NCBI RefSeq assembly: GCF_002902305.1
Contig: NZ_PPPX01000001.1
Coordinates: 1,014,062 to 1,078,061, forward strand
Direction: 5' to 3'
Length of the DNA: 64,000 bases
Source of the DNA: Staphylococcus argensis
GTDB taxonomy: Bacteria; Bacillota; Bacilli; Staphylococcales; Staphylococcaceae
Part shown: positions 39,381 through 48,736 of the stretch, piece after piece
Layout of the letters: each line of letters begins with the position of its first letter
Position numbering within the stretch: position 1 is the stretch's first letter
The notes under the pieces: generated by a model
The model's database searches: none
What the model was told of the DNA's origin: nothing
The model's input: only the letters and a program-made list of their open reading frames with translations
Program-made: the position numbers and the translations under genes

Positions 39381-40523
39381 CTAGACTTCCTCCTTTTTAA
39401 ATTTATGATAAATCTTGTGAAGTTCTGCTACGACTTGTTTGATTTCACGTTCGGTCGTCATTTCGTTAAAACTAAATCGAATAGAGTGGAATGCACGTTC
39501 TTTATCATACATGGCTGAGATGACATGGGAAGGATCAGTTGAACCTGCAGTACAAGCTGAACCTGAAGAAACATAAATATTCGCTAAATCTAATAATGTG
39601 AGCAGTGTTTCTACATCAATAAATGGGAAGTATAAATTGACGATGTGACCCGTCGTTTCAATCATTGAACCATTGAGTTCAAATGGAATCGCACGATCTT
39701 GTAAAGCGACTAAAAATTGATTTTTTAAATTCATCAGATGTAGATTATTGTCATCTAATTCATCAGTAGCCGTCTTTAATGCTTCACTTAGTCCGACAAT
39801 TTGTGGAATATTCTCCGTACCTGCACGACGTTTAACTTCTTGTTCCCCACCGAGTTGGCTAAACTGAATGTCCGTAGCATTTTTAACTAATAAAGTACCA
39901 ACGCCTTTGGGTCCACCAAACTTATGAGCAGTTAGACTCATCGTATCGATGTCGAGCTCATGAAAGTCAACGGGCAAATGACCAATCGCTTGTACAGCAT
40001 CTACATGGAAATAAATATCTTTGTCCTGAAGCAAATGGTCAATATCAAACATTGGCTGCACCGTACCTACTTCGTTGTTTACAAACATGATTGATACAAG
40101 AATGGTGTCTTCAGTTAAAGCGGATTCAAGCTGTTCTAAACCAACAAGGCCTTCCTCATTCACGTCTAAATACGTAACCTTGAATCCTTCTTTCTCAAGT
40201 TGCTCAAACACATGTAGAACAGAATGGTGTTCAATCTTCGTTGTAATAAGATGATTCCCTTTATGTCGGTTCGCATAAGCGAGCCCTTTAATTGCAGTAT
40301 TATTAGATTCAGTAGCACCACTCGTAAAGATGACTTCGTTAGGTTGTGCGCCTAACTTCTCCGCTACTGTACGACGTGCGTCATCTAAATATTTACGTGC
40401 ATCTCTACCTATATTATGGATAGAAGACGGATTACCATAATGATTCTGATAAATATCCATCATCGCTTCAACAACATTTGGCTTTACTGGAGTTGTAGCA
40501 GCGTAATCAAGATAAATTCCCAT
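39381..40523 (-). CDS. iscS: Cysteine desulfurase
   Basis: A 380-residue PLP-dependent desulfurase of the NifS/IscS type. Signatures are YLDYAATTPVKPNV, SGATESNNTAIKG, the PLP lysine in TAHKFGGPKG, and the sulfur-accepting Cys in SGSACTAGSTDPSHV. It is directly upstream of mnmA, so its main job is probably tRNA thiolation; Bacillus YrvO plays that role. Whether it also feeds iron-sulfur assembly is not shown. Confidence 0.94.
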   Translation of the reverse strand: MGIYLDYAATTPVKPNVVEAMMDIYQNHYGNPSSIHNIGRDARKYLDDARRTVAEKLGAQPNEVIFTSGATESNNTAIKGLAYANRHKGNHLITTKIEHHSVLHVFEQLEKEGFKVTYLDVNEEGLVGLEQLESALTEDTILVSIMFVNNEVGTVQPMFDIDHLLQDKDIYFHVDAVQAIGHLPVDFHELDIDTMSLTAHKFGGPKGVGTLLVKNATDIQFSQLGGEQEVKRRAGTENIPQIVGLSEALKTATDELDDNNLHLMNLKNQFLVALQDRAIPFELNGSMIETTGHIVNLYFPFIDVETLLTLLDLANIYVSSGSACTAGSTDPSHVISAMYDKERAFHSIRFSFNEMTTEREIKQVVAELHKIYHKFKKEEV

Positions 40524-40602
40524 GTTTAAGACACTCCAATCTATATTCTTAACGCTACTATAATAGCACCTCTATAGTTAAATTTCTACCGGCCTGTTTT
40601 AG

Positions 40603-40701
40603 GGAGCAGGACAGAAATCTTTGATTTCGTCGTCTTGCCCCCGCAAGGACGACTAGTATTTGAAACTGCGTAAGCAATTTCAAATTCAGACGTCTACTGC
40701 A
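40603..40701. repeat. Dispersed intergenic repeat, copy C
   Basis: Shares ACAGAAATCTTTGATTTCGT, CCCCGCAAGG, ACTAG and CTACTGC with copy A. Its second hairpin, TTTGAAA-TGC-GTAA-GCA-TTTCAAA, differs in sequence from that of copy A but sits in the same place, and the flanking GACG/CGTC replaces GTTG/CAAC. Located in the gap between iscS and the luciferase-like gene. Confidence 0.85.
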
Positions 40702-40898
40702 AAAGTGCTATTTAACTCTAAAATTACTTAAAAAGTTAGTGAATTTATGAAATCAGATACTATAACTCACCTTTTGTAACCAGTTTCTTAATTATGTCCT
40801 AGCACGTCTGTTAAATTCGCTAACTTGAGCAAGTTAATATCTGAGTTATTGAGGAATTGTTAAAATATGTGTATGCATTTAAATGAGGAGGATATCAA
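40702..40898. other. Promoter gap before the luciferase-like gene
   Basis: About 200 bases without a gene. No clear promoter consensus, although TTGAGG followed 17 bases later by TATGCA near the end could serve the luciferase-like gene. Confidence 0.3.
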
Positions 40899-41906
40899 TT
40901 GAAAAATATGAAACTATCCGCTTTAAACTTAGTACCTATTCGTGAAGGTCAAACAGATCGCGATGCCATCAATGATATGGTGTCTCTAGGTCAACATCTC
41001 GAATCACTTAATTATGAACGCTATTGGATTGCAGAACACCACAATGCACCTAATCTTGTAAGTTCAGCAACGGCATTGCTGATTCAACATATTTTAGAAC
41101 ATACATCTTCAATGCGTGTAGGTTCTGGCGGTATCATGTTGCCTAACCATGCCCCACTCATCGTAGCTGAACAATTTGGTACGATGGAGACGATGTTCCC
41201 CGACCGTGTAGACTTAGGATTAGGGCGTGCACCGGGTACGGACATGATGACAGCAAGTGCTTTACGTCGTGATCAGCACAACGGTGTTTACGAATTTCCT
41301 GAAGAGGTTGAGCAGTTAGAAACGTATTTCGGCCCTGCTAATCAGCAAGCATATGTCAGAGCTTATCCCGCTGTAGGTAAAAATGTGCCATTATACATTC
41401 TAGGTTCTTCTACTGACTCTGCACATCTTGCGGCGCGCAAAGGTTTGCCTTATGTCTTCGCAGGACACTTTGCACCACAACAAATGAAAGAAGCAATTGA
41501 AATTTACAAAGAACTCTTTGAGCCTTCTGAACATCTTTCAGAACCGTATGTCATCGTATGTCTGAACGCAATCGTTGCAGAGACAGACGAACAAGCGGAA
41601 TACTTAGCTACAACGCAAGCGCAAACGATGATTAGTATCGTACGTGGTCGCATGCAACCTGTTCAACCTCCCACGGATGATTTACAAGGCTTACTCACTC
41701 CGAGAGAATATGAAATGGCGAAACAACGCTTAGAACAATCACTTATCGGCTCTGAAGAAACAGTCAAACAGAAGTTTGAAGCATTTGAAGACACATATGG
41801 CGAAGTCGACGAATTAATGGCAGTCAGCTATATTTACGATCAAGAAGCCCAACATGAATCATATGAGCACTTAATGAATATCTTTAATAGTAAGCATGAA
41901 GCATAA
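40899..41906 (+). CDS. Luciferase-like monooxygenase (LLM class)
   Basis: A 335-residue flavin-dependent LLM-class oxidoreductase of the MsnO8 type. Signatures are [42 protein letters not shown] and [13 protein letters not shown]. It probably uses reduced flavin and oxygen; the substrate is unknown. The start TTG at 40899 has AGGAGG seven bases before it; an ATG three codons later is 16 bases away and less likely. It is monocistronic, inserted between iscS and cymR, which are neighbours in Bacillus. Confidence 0.88.
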   Translation: MKNMKLSALNLVPIREGQTDRDAINDMVSLGQHLESLNYERYWIAEHHNAPNLVSSATALLIQHILEHTSSMRVGSGGIMLPNHAPLIVAEQFGTMETMFPDRVDLGLGRAPGTDMMTASALRRDQHNGVYEFPEEVEQLETYFGPANQQAYVRAYPAVGKNVPLYILGSSTDSAHLAARKGLPYVFAGHFAPQQMKEAIEIYKELFEPSEHLSEPYVIVCLNAIVAETDEQAEYLATTQAQTMISIVRGRMQPVQPPTDDLQGLLTPREYEMAKQRLEQSLIGSEETVKQKFEAFEDTYGEVDELMAVSYIYDQEAQHESYEHLMNIFNSKHEA

Positions 41907-41963
41907 TTGTGTTGTATATAGGTGAGTGAAACTAAGCGGCTTTACTCACTCACACTAAACACA

Positions 41964-42013
41964 AAAAACGTCAATTTCTTGAGTTACGACTCAACAGAAA
42001 TTGACGGTTTTTA
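41964..42013 (+). terminator. Terminator of the luciferase-like gene
   Basis: The stem AAAACGTCAATTTCT/AGAAATTGACGGTTTT with an inner GAGT/ACTC pair, followed by a T run on the plus strand. Confidence 0.88.
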
Positions 42014-42020
42014 ATAAAAG

Positions 42021-42046
42021 AAGAAGTGATGGAAACATCACTTCTT
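42021..42046 (-). terminator. Terminator of the csbD pair
   Basis: AAGAAGTGATG/CATCACTTCTT with a four-base loop; a T run follows on the minus strand. It lies 24 bases after the small lysine-rich gene. Confidence 0.85.
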
Positions 42047-42069
42047 AAAACGTTAAGACGTTTGAAAGA

Positions 42070-42231
42070 TTATTTATCTTTCTTGTCTTTTTTGTCGTCT
42101 TTTTTATCTTCACCTGTAACGGAATCAATTTTATCGCTTACTTCTTTCGCTTTATCATTGTCCGTTTTCTTTAAAGTGTCTGATACGTTTTTAGCTGCAT
42201 CTTTGGCTTTATCTAAGAAATTTTCACTCAT
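42070..42231 (-). CDS. Small Lys/Asp-rich protein downstream of csbD
   Basis: A 53-residue protein that begins MSENFLDKAKDAAKNVSDTL and ends in a run of Lys-Asp pairs. The ATG at 42231 is preceded by AAGGAG at the right distance. It is hydrophilic and probably helical, with no cysteine or membrane segment. It is 27 bases downstream of the csbD-like gene and ahead of its terminator, so the two form a transcript under the same SigB-type promoter. Similar to CsbD in composition (AKDAAKNV, DKI) but not clearly the same family. A stress role is inferred. Confidence 0.8.
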   Translation of the reverse strand: MSENFLDKAKDAAKNVSDTLKKTDNDKAKEVSDKIDSVTGEDKKDDKKDKKDK

Positions 42232-42258
42232 TATAGATAACTCCTTTCGATTAGTTCA

Positions 42259-42441
42259 TTACTTAGTAAATTTATCAATCACTTCAGTCGCTTTGTCTTT
42301 CGCGTTCTCCACGAATTCTTTCGCTTTGCCTGAAGCTTTATCCTCTTTACCAGAATTCTCTAAGTCTTTGTTGTCTGTAGCGTTACCTACTGTTTCTTTG
42401 ATGTTGCCTTTAGCTTGTTCGAATTTGCTTTCGTCTGCCAT
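42259..42441 (-). CDS. csbD: CsbD-family general stress protein
   Basis: A 60-residue CsbD-like protein with the family pattern [19 protein letters not shown] and [12 protein letters not shown]. It is hydrophilic and has no cysteine. CsbD is part of the SigB general stress regulon in Bacillus. Here a SigB-type promoter (GTTTAG, 13 bases, GGGTAT) lies 34 bases upstream of the ATG, and GGAGG precedes the ATG. Biochemical function is unknown. Confidence 0.92.
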   Translation of the reverse strand: MADESKFEQAKGNIKETVGNATDNKDLENSGKEDKASGKAKEFVENAKDKATEVIDKFTK

Positions 42442-42474
42442 TTCGATGTCCTCCTTCGTTGGTGTAGTTCCTTT

Positions 42475-42499
42475 ATACCCCTATCTTTCAGATCTAAAC
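42475..42499 (-). promoter_or_regulatory. SigB-type promoter of the csbD pair
   Basis: GTTTAG (42494-42499), 13 bases, GGGTAT (42475-42480) on the minus strand matches the SigB consensus GTTTAA-N12-15-GGGTAT with one mismatch. Confidence 0.8.
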
Positions 42500-42591
42500 A
42501 TCTTATTTTGTAAAAGATAGGATTTCTTTGTGATTAATTTGTTCTCATTTGAATTATTATTTTGTTTAAGGGTTGATCTAGCTACTATTTC

Positions 42592-43011
42592 TTAAATATA
42601 GAACATATAGCCATCTAAATTATTTGTTTCTTTGTACTCTGCTAAATATTTCAATGTTGTATTATCTAGAACTTCTCTCACGGCATCGCGCATGCGTATC
42701 CACAATTGTTTTTGTGCTGGTGGTTCTGATTCGATGCTTTCAACGAATGTAATCGGACCTTCAAGTAAGCGGATAATATCGCCTGCTTTAATTTCTTCAG
42801 CAGGAACGCGTAATTGATAACCGCCTTTCGCCCCTCTTACACTGCGGATTAAACCAGCATTACGCAAAGGTCCGACTAATTGTTCTAGATACAAATCACT
42901 TAAGTGATTCTCTTCTGCGATTGTTTTTAGAGAAACACAACCTTGGCCTTCTTTCTTAGCAAGGGAAATCATGAGTGTTAATCCATATCTGCCTTTTGTT
43001 GATATCTTCAT
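42592..43011 (-). CDS. cymR: CymR, cysteine metabolism repressor
   Basis: A 139-residue Rrf2-family regulator. The N-terminal winged helix is STKGRYGLTLMISLAKKEG and LSDLYLEQLVGPLRNAGL, with the wing SVRGAKGGYQL. The single cysteine is Cys25 (GQGCVSLK), and the cluster cysteines of IscR are missing; both fit CymR, which works with CysK and senses cysteine supply and thiol oxidation. It diverges from rarA and is separated from iscS-mnmA by the csbD pair and the luciferase-like gene. Confidence 0.93.
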   Translation of the reverse strand: MKISTKGRYGLTLMISLAKKEGQGCVSLKTIAEENHLSDLYLEQLVGPLRNAGLIRSVRGAKGGYQLRVPAEEIKAGDIIRLLEGPITFVESIESEPPAQKQLWIRMRDAVREVLDNTTLKYLAEYKETNNLDGYMFYI

Positions 43012-43235
43012 TTTATTACCTCACTTAGTTCGAATACTGTTGCAATCTATTGTATCATCTCAAACATATTATAACATTTATCAACCCTAAGTGTCTGTTT
43101 GTGTTATAAAATAAATAAAAAAATAAAACTGAACTCTAGGTCATACAGTACATTTTACTCTGCATGGACGAGCTTAAAATAATCTTCAACTCCCCTAGAG
43201 TATGTTAAAATCATAGCGAGAAAGGTGTGAATAAC

Positions 43236-44516
43236 GTGGCAAACGAACCATTAGCTTCAAGAATGCGTCCTAACAATATTGACGAAATCATATCACAACA
43301 GCATCTTGTTGGAGAAAAAGGTATTATAAGACGAATGGTCAAGACGCGTCAATTATCATCCATGATCTTCTATGGCCCACCAGGGATTGGAAAGACGAGT
43401 ATCGCCAAGGCCATTGCAGGAAGTACGGAATATAAATTTAGACAACTGAATGCCGTGACGAACACGAAGAAAGATATGCAGATGATTGTCGATGAGGCCA
43501 AGATGTCAGGACAAGTCATCTTACTCTTAGATGAGATTCATCGTTTAGATAAAGCGAAACAAGATTTCTTGCTACCACATCTCGAGAATGGAAAGATTGT
43601 CTTAATTGGAGCGACGACTTCTAACCCATATCACGCGATAAACCCAGCGATTCGTTCACGTGCACAAATCTTTGAACTCTATCCGCTTGATGAAGATGAT
43701 ATTCATGAAGCGTTAGAACGAGCATTACATGATCAAGAACGTGGATTAGGTAAGTACAATGTTAAAGTAGATGATGAGGCGATGACGTATTTCGCTACGC
43801 AAAGTCAAGGTGATGTGCGCAGTGCGTTAAACGCTTTAGAACTCGCTGTCTTAAGTAGTGATGTCTCGAAAGATGATTTGCGTCATATTACATTACAAGA
43901 TGCCGAAGACTGCTTGCAACGCGGTGCATTTCTGAGCGATAAAGATGGAGATATGCATTACGACGTGATGAGTGCATTTCAGAAATCGATTCGTGGCAGT
44001 GATGTTAACGCGGCACTTCATTATCTCGCTCGTTTAATCGAAGCCGGCGATCTCCCTACGATTGTGAGACGCTTGCTCGTGATTAGTTATGAGGATGTAG
44101 GATTAGCTTCCCCAGGTGCGGGTCAGCGCACTTTGGCTGCGATTGAATCTGCTGAGCGCCTTGGCTTTCCTGAAGCACGTATTCCTCTCAGTCAAGCAGT
44201 TATCGAGTTGTCATTATCTCCGAAGTCAAATTCTGCGATTACTTCAATTGATGCTGCGCTTAGTGATATTAGAAAAGGCCAAGCAGGTCAAATTCCAGAT
44301 CATTTAAGAGATGGCCATTATAGCGGTGCTAAGAAGCTGGGACGTGCCATCGGTTATAAATACCCACACAACCATGAGGGTGGCTTTGTCGCGCAACAAT
44401 ACCTTCCTGATAAGCTTAAAAATAAAATTTACTACGAACCGAAAACCACTTCTAAAAGTGAACAACAATTTAAATCGGTGCATGATAATATTCTTGCTGC
44501 TCAGAAAAAGTTGTGA
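43236..44516 (+). CDS. rarA: RarA/MgsA replication-associated ATPase
   Basis: A 426-residue AAA+ protein related to the clamp loader, acting at stalled replication forks. Signatures: EPLASRMRPNNIDEIISQQH, Walker A FYGPPGIGKTSIAKA, Walker B LLLDEIHR, sensor GATTSNPYHAINPAIRSR, and the C-terminal tetramerisation part ending DKLKNKIYYEP. The start is the second GTG (43236), eight bases after AAAGGTG; the GTG at 43227 lies in that site. Diverges from cymR; own terminator. Confidence 0.95.
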   Translation: MANEPLASRMRPNNIDEIISQQHLVGEKGIIRRMVKTRQLSSMIFYGPPGIGKTSIAKAIAGSTEYKFRQLNAVTNTKKDMQMIVDEAKMSGQVILLLDEIHRLDKAKQDFLLPHLENGKIVLIGATTSNPYHAINPAIRSRAQIFELYPLDEDDIHEALERALHDQERGLGKYNVKVDDEAMTYFATQSQGDVRSALNALELAVLSSDVSKDDLRHITLQDAEDCLQRGAFLSDKDGDMHYDVMSAFQKSIRGSDVNAALHYLARLIEAGDLPTIVRRLLVISYEDVGLASPGAGQRTLAAIESAERLGFPEARIPLSQAVIELSLSPKSNSAITSIDAALSDIRKGQAGQIPDHLRDGHYSGAKKLGRAIGYKYPHNHEGGFVAQQYLPDKLKNKIYYEPKTTSKSEQQFKSVHDNILAAQKKL

Positions 44517-44540
44517 CGTTGGGATACCATATTTGATTCA

Positions 44541-44576
44541 CCCCACTAATATAACATTGGTGGGGATTTTATTTAT
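44541..44576 (+). terminator. rarA terminator
   Basis: CCCCACTAA/TTGGTGGGG stem with a seven-base loop, followed by ATTTTATTT. Confidence 0.9.
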
Positions 44577-44584
44577 CTAGTTGT

Positions 44585-44634
44585 AAGAGAGAATTTATTA
44601 ACGATAGCACGCTAAATTTAACGATAACTCTCTT
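44585..44634 (+). repeat. Hairpin with two internal direct repeats upstream of mdh
   Basis: Outer arms AAGAGAG/CTCTCTT (44585-44591 and 44628-44634) enclose two copies of TTAACGATA (44598-44606 and 44618-44626), spaced 20 bases. The layout suggests a pair of half sites or a leader structure. Confidence 0.5.
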
Positions 44635-44700
44635 GTCTTTTACAAAAGTGACTTTCATGCGTAATTCGCACATAAGAAAGCCCTTTCGTACCAGAACCTA

Positions 44701-44709
44701 TGGTATAAT
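44701..44709 (+). promoter_or_regulatory. Extended -10 promoter of mdh
   Basis: TGGTATAAT, 47 bases before the ATG. No convincing -35. Confidence 0.6.
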
Positions 44710-44755
44710 AAAGTTGTAAAAGATATATTCAACAACTTAAGGGGTGTGAACACAC

Positions 44756-45691
44756 ATGAGCAGAAAAAAAGTATCTATTATTGGTGGCGGTAATACTGGC
44801 GCAACACTTGCATTTATTACTGCAACACATGAATTAGCGGATGTCGTTCTCGTCGATATTCCTCAAGTCGAAGATCCAGTTAAGGGTAAAGCGTTAGATA
44901 TGTTGGAGAGCAGTCCTATCTTTGGCTTCGATGTGAACGTAACTGCAAGCTCAGATTACGAGAAGACGAAAGATTCAGATATCGTAGTCATCACAGCAGG
45001 TATCGCTCGTAAACCAGGTATGAGTCGTGATGATTTAGTTCAAACGAACGAGAAAGTCATGAAAGATGTTACTCAGCAAATTGTTAAATACTCTCCAGAT
45101 TGTAAGATTATCGTATTAACTAACCCTGTCGATGCGATGACTTACACAGTTTATAAAACATCTGGTTTCCCTAAGTCTCGAGTTATTGGACAATCAGGTG
45201 TACTCGATACTGCACGTTACCAAACATTTATCGCGCAAGAGTTAGGTGTTTCTGTGAAAGACGTGCGTGGCCTAGTACTTGGTGGTCACGGTGATACTAT
45301 GGTGCCGCTCGTTCAATCAACTAATGTGAATGGTGTACCGGTTACAGAGTTAATTGCTAAAGATAAGCTCGAGGCAATTGTAGAACGTACACGTAAAGGT
45401 GGCGCTGAAATCGTTGGATTACTAGGAAATGGCTCAGCTTACTATGCACCAGCTGCAGCGATTTATAATATGATGGAATCTATCTTAAAAGATCAACGTC
45501 GTTTACTTCCAAGCATTGCCTTACTTGAAGGTGAATATGGTTTTGACGACATTTACTTAGGTGTGCCAACGATCTTAGGTTCAAATGGCGTAGAACAAAT
45601 CGTTGAATTAGACTTAGGTGAAGAAGAGCAAACACAATTGAGAGCTTCTGCAGAGGCAGTTAAAGAGGTTAAAAACGCTTTAAGCTTTTAA
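44756..45691 (+). CDS. mdh: NAD-dependent malate dehydrogenase
   Basis: A 311-residue LDH-like malate dehydrogenase. The Rossmann motif is [18 protein letters not shown] holds the NAD-specific Asp, and [16 protein letters not shown] has Arg instead of the Gln of lactate dehydrogenase at the substrate-selecting position, so oxaloacetate/malate is favoured. Catalytic residues lie in GVLDTARY and [16 protein letters not shown] precedes the ATG. It is a single-gene unit with its own promoter and terminator between rarA and the convergent tcdA, unlike Bacillus where mdh follows citZ-icd. Confidence 0.93.
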   Translation: MSRKKVSIIGGGNTGATLAFITATHELADVVLVDIPQVEDPVKGKALDMLESSPIFGFDVNVTASSDYEKTKDSDIVVITAGIARKPGMSRDDLVQTNEKVMKDVTQQIVKYSPDCKIIVLTNPVDAMTYTVYKTSGFPKSRVIGQSGVLDTARYQTFIAQELGVSVKDVRGLVLGGHGDTMVPLVQSTNVNGVPVTELIAKDKLEAIVERTRKGGAEIVGLLGNGSAYYAPAAAIYNMMESILKDQRRLLPSIALLEGEYGFDDIYLGVPTILGSNGVEQIVELDLGEEEQTQLRASAEAVKEVKNALSF

Positions 45692-45722
45692 GCTAAAAAG
45701 AGCTTAATTTAATACAGATAAT

Positions 45723-45758
45723 AAGGGTCAATTTCTCAATGATGTGAAATTGACCCTT
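45723..45758. terminator. Bidirectional terminator between mdh and tcdA
   Basis: A 13-base stem AAGGGTCAATTTC/GAAATTGACCCTT with a ten-base loop between convergent genes. T runs are short on both sides. Confidence 0.8.
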
Positions 45759-45831
45759 AGTACTATCTATACTGAACAAAAGGTAATACTCATTTTTAAT
45801 ACATACCTACTACTCAGTAGTGATCTCAATA

Positions 45832-46605
45832 TTATTGCCCTTTATCTTTAATGCGCGTTACTGGGAAATCTTTCAGAATATCATTAACTACGTAACTTGC
45901 GCAGATAAGTCCTACTGTACTCGGCACGAAGGCATTTGAAGATGGAGGCATCTGCCCCTTTCTTGTCGCTGCATTCGCGTCACCTACGACTTCTTTAACA
46001 TCTTCACGAATGACGATGGGACTTTCATCAGAGAATACTACTGGTACGCCCTTTTTAATCCCATCCTTTTGTAATTTACGTCTAATGATACGGGCGATAG
46101 GATCTGTATGTGTCTCAGAAATGTCAGCAATCTCAAATCTTGTCGGATCCGTTTTATTTGCGGCACCCATACTTGAAATCACTTTAATATTGCGTTTAAG
46201 ACATTCTTTCATTAAATGGACTTTATACATAATCGTATCACTCGCATCTACGAAGTAATCGATATCATAATTATTAAATAAATCTTCATACGTTTCTTCC
46301 GTATAGAACATATGTAATGACGTAACTTTACAATTTGGATTGATGAGTTTAATTCGATCTTCCATTAAAGAAACTTTGCTCTGACCAATGGTTGTAGTAA
46401 GCGCATGAAGCTGACGATTGACGTTAGTAATATCAACATCATCTTTATCAATCAGAATAATATGCCCGATGTTCGTACGTGCAAGTGCTTCAGCTGCGAA
46501 AGAGCCTACTCCACCTACGCCTAGCACGACAACTGTCTTCTCATTTAGTCTTTCTATACCTTCTGAGCCATACGCAAGCTCATTACGTGAAAATTGATGT
46601 TTCAT
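45832..46605 (-). CDS. tcdA: tRNA threonylcarbamoyladenosine dehydratase
   Basis: A 257-residue E1/ThiF-like ATPase of the TcdA type that cyclises t6A in tRNA to ct6A. The nucleotide-binding motif VVVLGVGGVGSFAAEALAR, DVDITNVNRQ with catalytic Arg, and DASDTIMYKVHL are present. The C-terminal PSTVGLICASYVVND has one cysteine. It lies between mdh and the 6S RNA gene, with aspS-hisS further upstream. Confidence 0.93.
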   Translation of the reverse strand: MKHQFSRNELAYGSEGIERLNEKTVVVLGVGGVGSFAAEALARTNIGHIILIDKDDVDITNVNRQLHALTTTIGQSKVSLMEDRIKLINPNCKVTSLHMFYTEETYEDLFNNYDIDYFVDASDTIMYKVHLMKECLKRNIKVISSMGAANKTDPTRFEIADISETHTDPIARIIRRKLQKDGIKKGVPVVFSDESPIVIREDVKEVVGDANAATRKGQMPPSSNAFVPSTVGLICASYVVNDILKDFPVTRIKDKGQ

Positions 46606-46650
46606 GTTCCAATTAACTCCTATTCCTAACTACTTCTGCTGTTAAAATCA

Positions 46651-46880
46651 AAAAAATACGCAAGGCAAACGCCTTGCGCATGATAGAATCCGTTCGTGCC
46701 GTAGTTGTAAAAAGCTTGATCATTCGGCCTGCTAAGTACAGGTGGGTGCCCTGTTTCTTGGTTTGCAAGTCCTCAGAACGAGGCATGTGCGCCGCAAGAA
46801 AACCTATTGGGCTCCCGGATCAAAGAGTGTTAGGCCCAAATAAAAAGCAAACTTTCGAACACAACAGGTTCTATCTGTAT
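46651..46880 (-). ncRNA. ssrS: 6S RNA
   Basis: A structured RNA of about 230 bases between tcdA and aspS. It is preceded by a strong promoter, contains long complementary end segments around a central open region, and ends in a terminator (CGCAAGGC-AAAC-GCCTTGCG, 46659-46678, then a T run). From memory, ssrS lies at this place in other staphylococci. The 6S RNA mimics an open promoter and holds SigA polymerase in stationary phase. Exact ends are estimated; identity rests on position, size and shape. Confidence 0.8.
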
Positions 46881-46886
46881 GGTTCA

Positions 46887-46915
46887 ATAGTACCACATTG
46901 ACTGGCGCATTGAAA
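46887..46915 (-). promoter_or_regulatory. 6S RNA promoter
   Basis: TTTCAA (46910-46915), 17 bases, TACTAT (46887-46892) with an upstream TGG, on the minus strand. Confidence 0.7.
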
Positions 46916-46957
46916 TTAATTAACTCAGGATAGGACACAATGCCCTGTCATCTCAAA

Positions 46958-48724
46958 TTAATGTTTAATGCGTAGTGATAATTCGTCTAATTGTTTATCA
47001 GACACTTCGCTTGGTGCGTCAGTTAAGAGACATGTTGCGGATGCTGTTTTAGGGAAAGCAATCGTATCTCTTAAGTTAGTGCGACCTGTGAGTACCATTA
47101 CAAGACGGTCTAAGCCGAGTGCAATACCGCCGTGTGGAGGCGCACCATATTTGAATGCATCGAGTAAGAAACCAAATTGTTCTCTCGCTTGTTCTTCAGT
47201 AAATCCAAGTACTTCGAACATTTTAGCTTGTAAATCTTCGTTATGAATTCTGATTGAACCTCCACCGAGTTCGTAACCGTTAAGCACAATATCGTATGCA
47301 TTTGCTTGTGCATTTTCAGGTTCAGAATCTAATTTCGCAATGTCTTCTTCTTTAGGTGAAGTGAATGGATGGTGAGCTGCTACGTAACGTTTTGCATCCT
47401 CATCGTACTCGAGAAGTGGCCAGTCAGTTACCCATAAGAAGTTGAGTTTAGATTCGTCGATAAGGTCAAGTTCACGCGCAAGTTTCAAACGTAAAGCACC
47501 TAAACTTTGTGCTACAACTTTAACTGAATCTGCAACGAAGAAGACGATGTCGCCTGATTTCGCTTGAGTTAATTCGCTTAAGCGTGATACGTGTTCTTCT
47601 TCAAAGAAACGAGCAATCGGACCGTTAAGGCCTTCATCTGTAACTTTAACCCATGCGAGACCTTTAGCGCCGTAGATATTAACAAATTCCATAAGTTTAT
47701 CAATATCTTTACGTGTATATTTGTCGGCTGCACCTTCTACGACGATCGCTTTAACTTGGCCTCCGCTATTTACAGCATTGCTAAATACTTTAAAGTCCAT
47801 TGTTTCGCCAAGTTCAGATACGTCAATGAGTTCCATACCGAAACGTGTGTCCGGTTTGTCAGAACCGTAACGTGCCATTGCTTCAGCGTATGTCATGCGA
47901 GGGAATGAACCTTCAAGTTCAACACCTTTGACATCTTTGACGATTTTTTGAAGAAGTTCTTCACCCATTTCAATGACATCTTCTTGGTCTACGAAGCTCA
48001 TTTCGATATCGACTTGAGTGAACTCTGGTTGACGGTCTGCACGTAAGTCTTCGTCACGGAAACATTTAACGATTTGATAATATTTGTCGAAACCACTGAT
48101 CATTAACAATTGCTTAAAGATTTGAGGTGATTGTGGTAACGCGTAGAATTCACCTTCATGAACACGTGATGGAACGAGATAGTCACGTGCGCCTTCTGGT
48201 GTTGATTTCGTTAGTACAGGTGTTTCAACATCGTAGAATCCAGCGCCATCTAAATATTCACGAATTGATTTTGTTGTTTGGTGACGCATTTTGAATGTTT
48301 GAGCGAGTTCTTGACGACGTAAGTCAAGGTAACGATATTTAAGACGTACGTTTTCGTCTACATTGATGTTCTCTTCGTTAATTGCAAATGGTGGTGTTTG
48401 AGATTTATTGATGATTTCAATGTTAGAAACCTGAACTTCTACGTTACCTGTTTTGATTTTAGGGTTAACTGTTTCAGGGTCACGTTTTTTAACTACACCT
48501 TGCACTTCAACGACATACTCTGAACGCACTGTTTCAGCCACTTGAAGTGCTTCTTCAGAGAATGAAGGGTTGAAGACAATTTGTACATGGCCTTCACGGT
48601 CTCTTAAATCTACGAAGATAAGACCACCGAGGTCACGACGGTTGTGTACCCAACCTTTCAATGTTACTTCTTGTTCTAAATAATCTTCTGTGATTAAACC
48701 ACAATATGTTGTACGTTTAGACAT
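46958..48724 (-). CDS. aspS: Aspartate-tRNA ligase
   Basis: A 588-residue bacterial-type class II synthetase. The OB-fold anticodon-binding domain ([22 protein letters not shown]) is followed by motif 2 ([18 protein letters not shown]), the GAD insertion domain and motif 3 ([15 protein letters not shown]). It is downstream of hisS by 12 bases and shares the T-box leader. Confidence 0.97.
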   Translation of the reverse strand: MSKRTTYCGLITEDYLEQEVTLKGWVHNRRDLGGLIFVDLRDREGHVQIVFNPSFSEEALQVAETVRSEYVVEVQGVVKKRDPETVNPKIKTGNVEVQVSNIEIINKSQTPPFAINEENINVDENVRLKYRYLDLRRQELAQTFKMRHQTTKSIREYLDGAGFYDVETPVLTKSTPEGARDYLVPSRVHEGEFYALPQSPQIFKQLLMISGFDKYYQIVKCFRDEDLRADRQPEFTQVDIEMSFVDQEDVIEMGEELLQKIVKDVKGVELEGSFPRMTYAEAMARYGSDKPDTRFGMELIDVSELGETMDFKVFSNAVNSGGQVKAIVVEGAADKYTRKDIDKLMEFVNIYGAKGLAWVKVTDEGLNGPIARFFEEEHVSRLSELTQAKSGDIVFFVADSVKVVAQSLGALRLKLARELDLIDESKLNFLWVTDWPLLEYDEDAKRYVAAHHPFTSPKEEDIAKLDSEPENAQANAYDIVLNGYELGGGSIRIHNEDLQAKMFEVLGFTEEQAREQFGFLLDAFKYGAPPHGGIALGLDRLVMVLTGRTNLRDTIAFPKTASATCLLTDAPSEVSDKQLDELSLRIKH

Positions 48725-48736
48725 TTTATCTACTCC

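Noticed and set aside
42026-42520. 164-codon plus-strand frame opposite the csbD pair
   Set aside because: It is antisense to two small genes with good ribosome binding sites and a SigB-type promoter, and has no family signature; the low-complexity Ser/Leu content mirrors the Lys/Glu-rich minus strand.
46674-46901. 75-codon frame over the 6S RNA region
   Set aside because: Opposite strand of a structured RNA between a promoter and terminator; no ribosome binding site.
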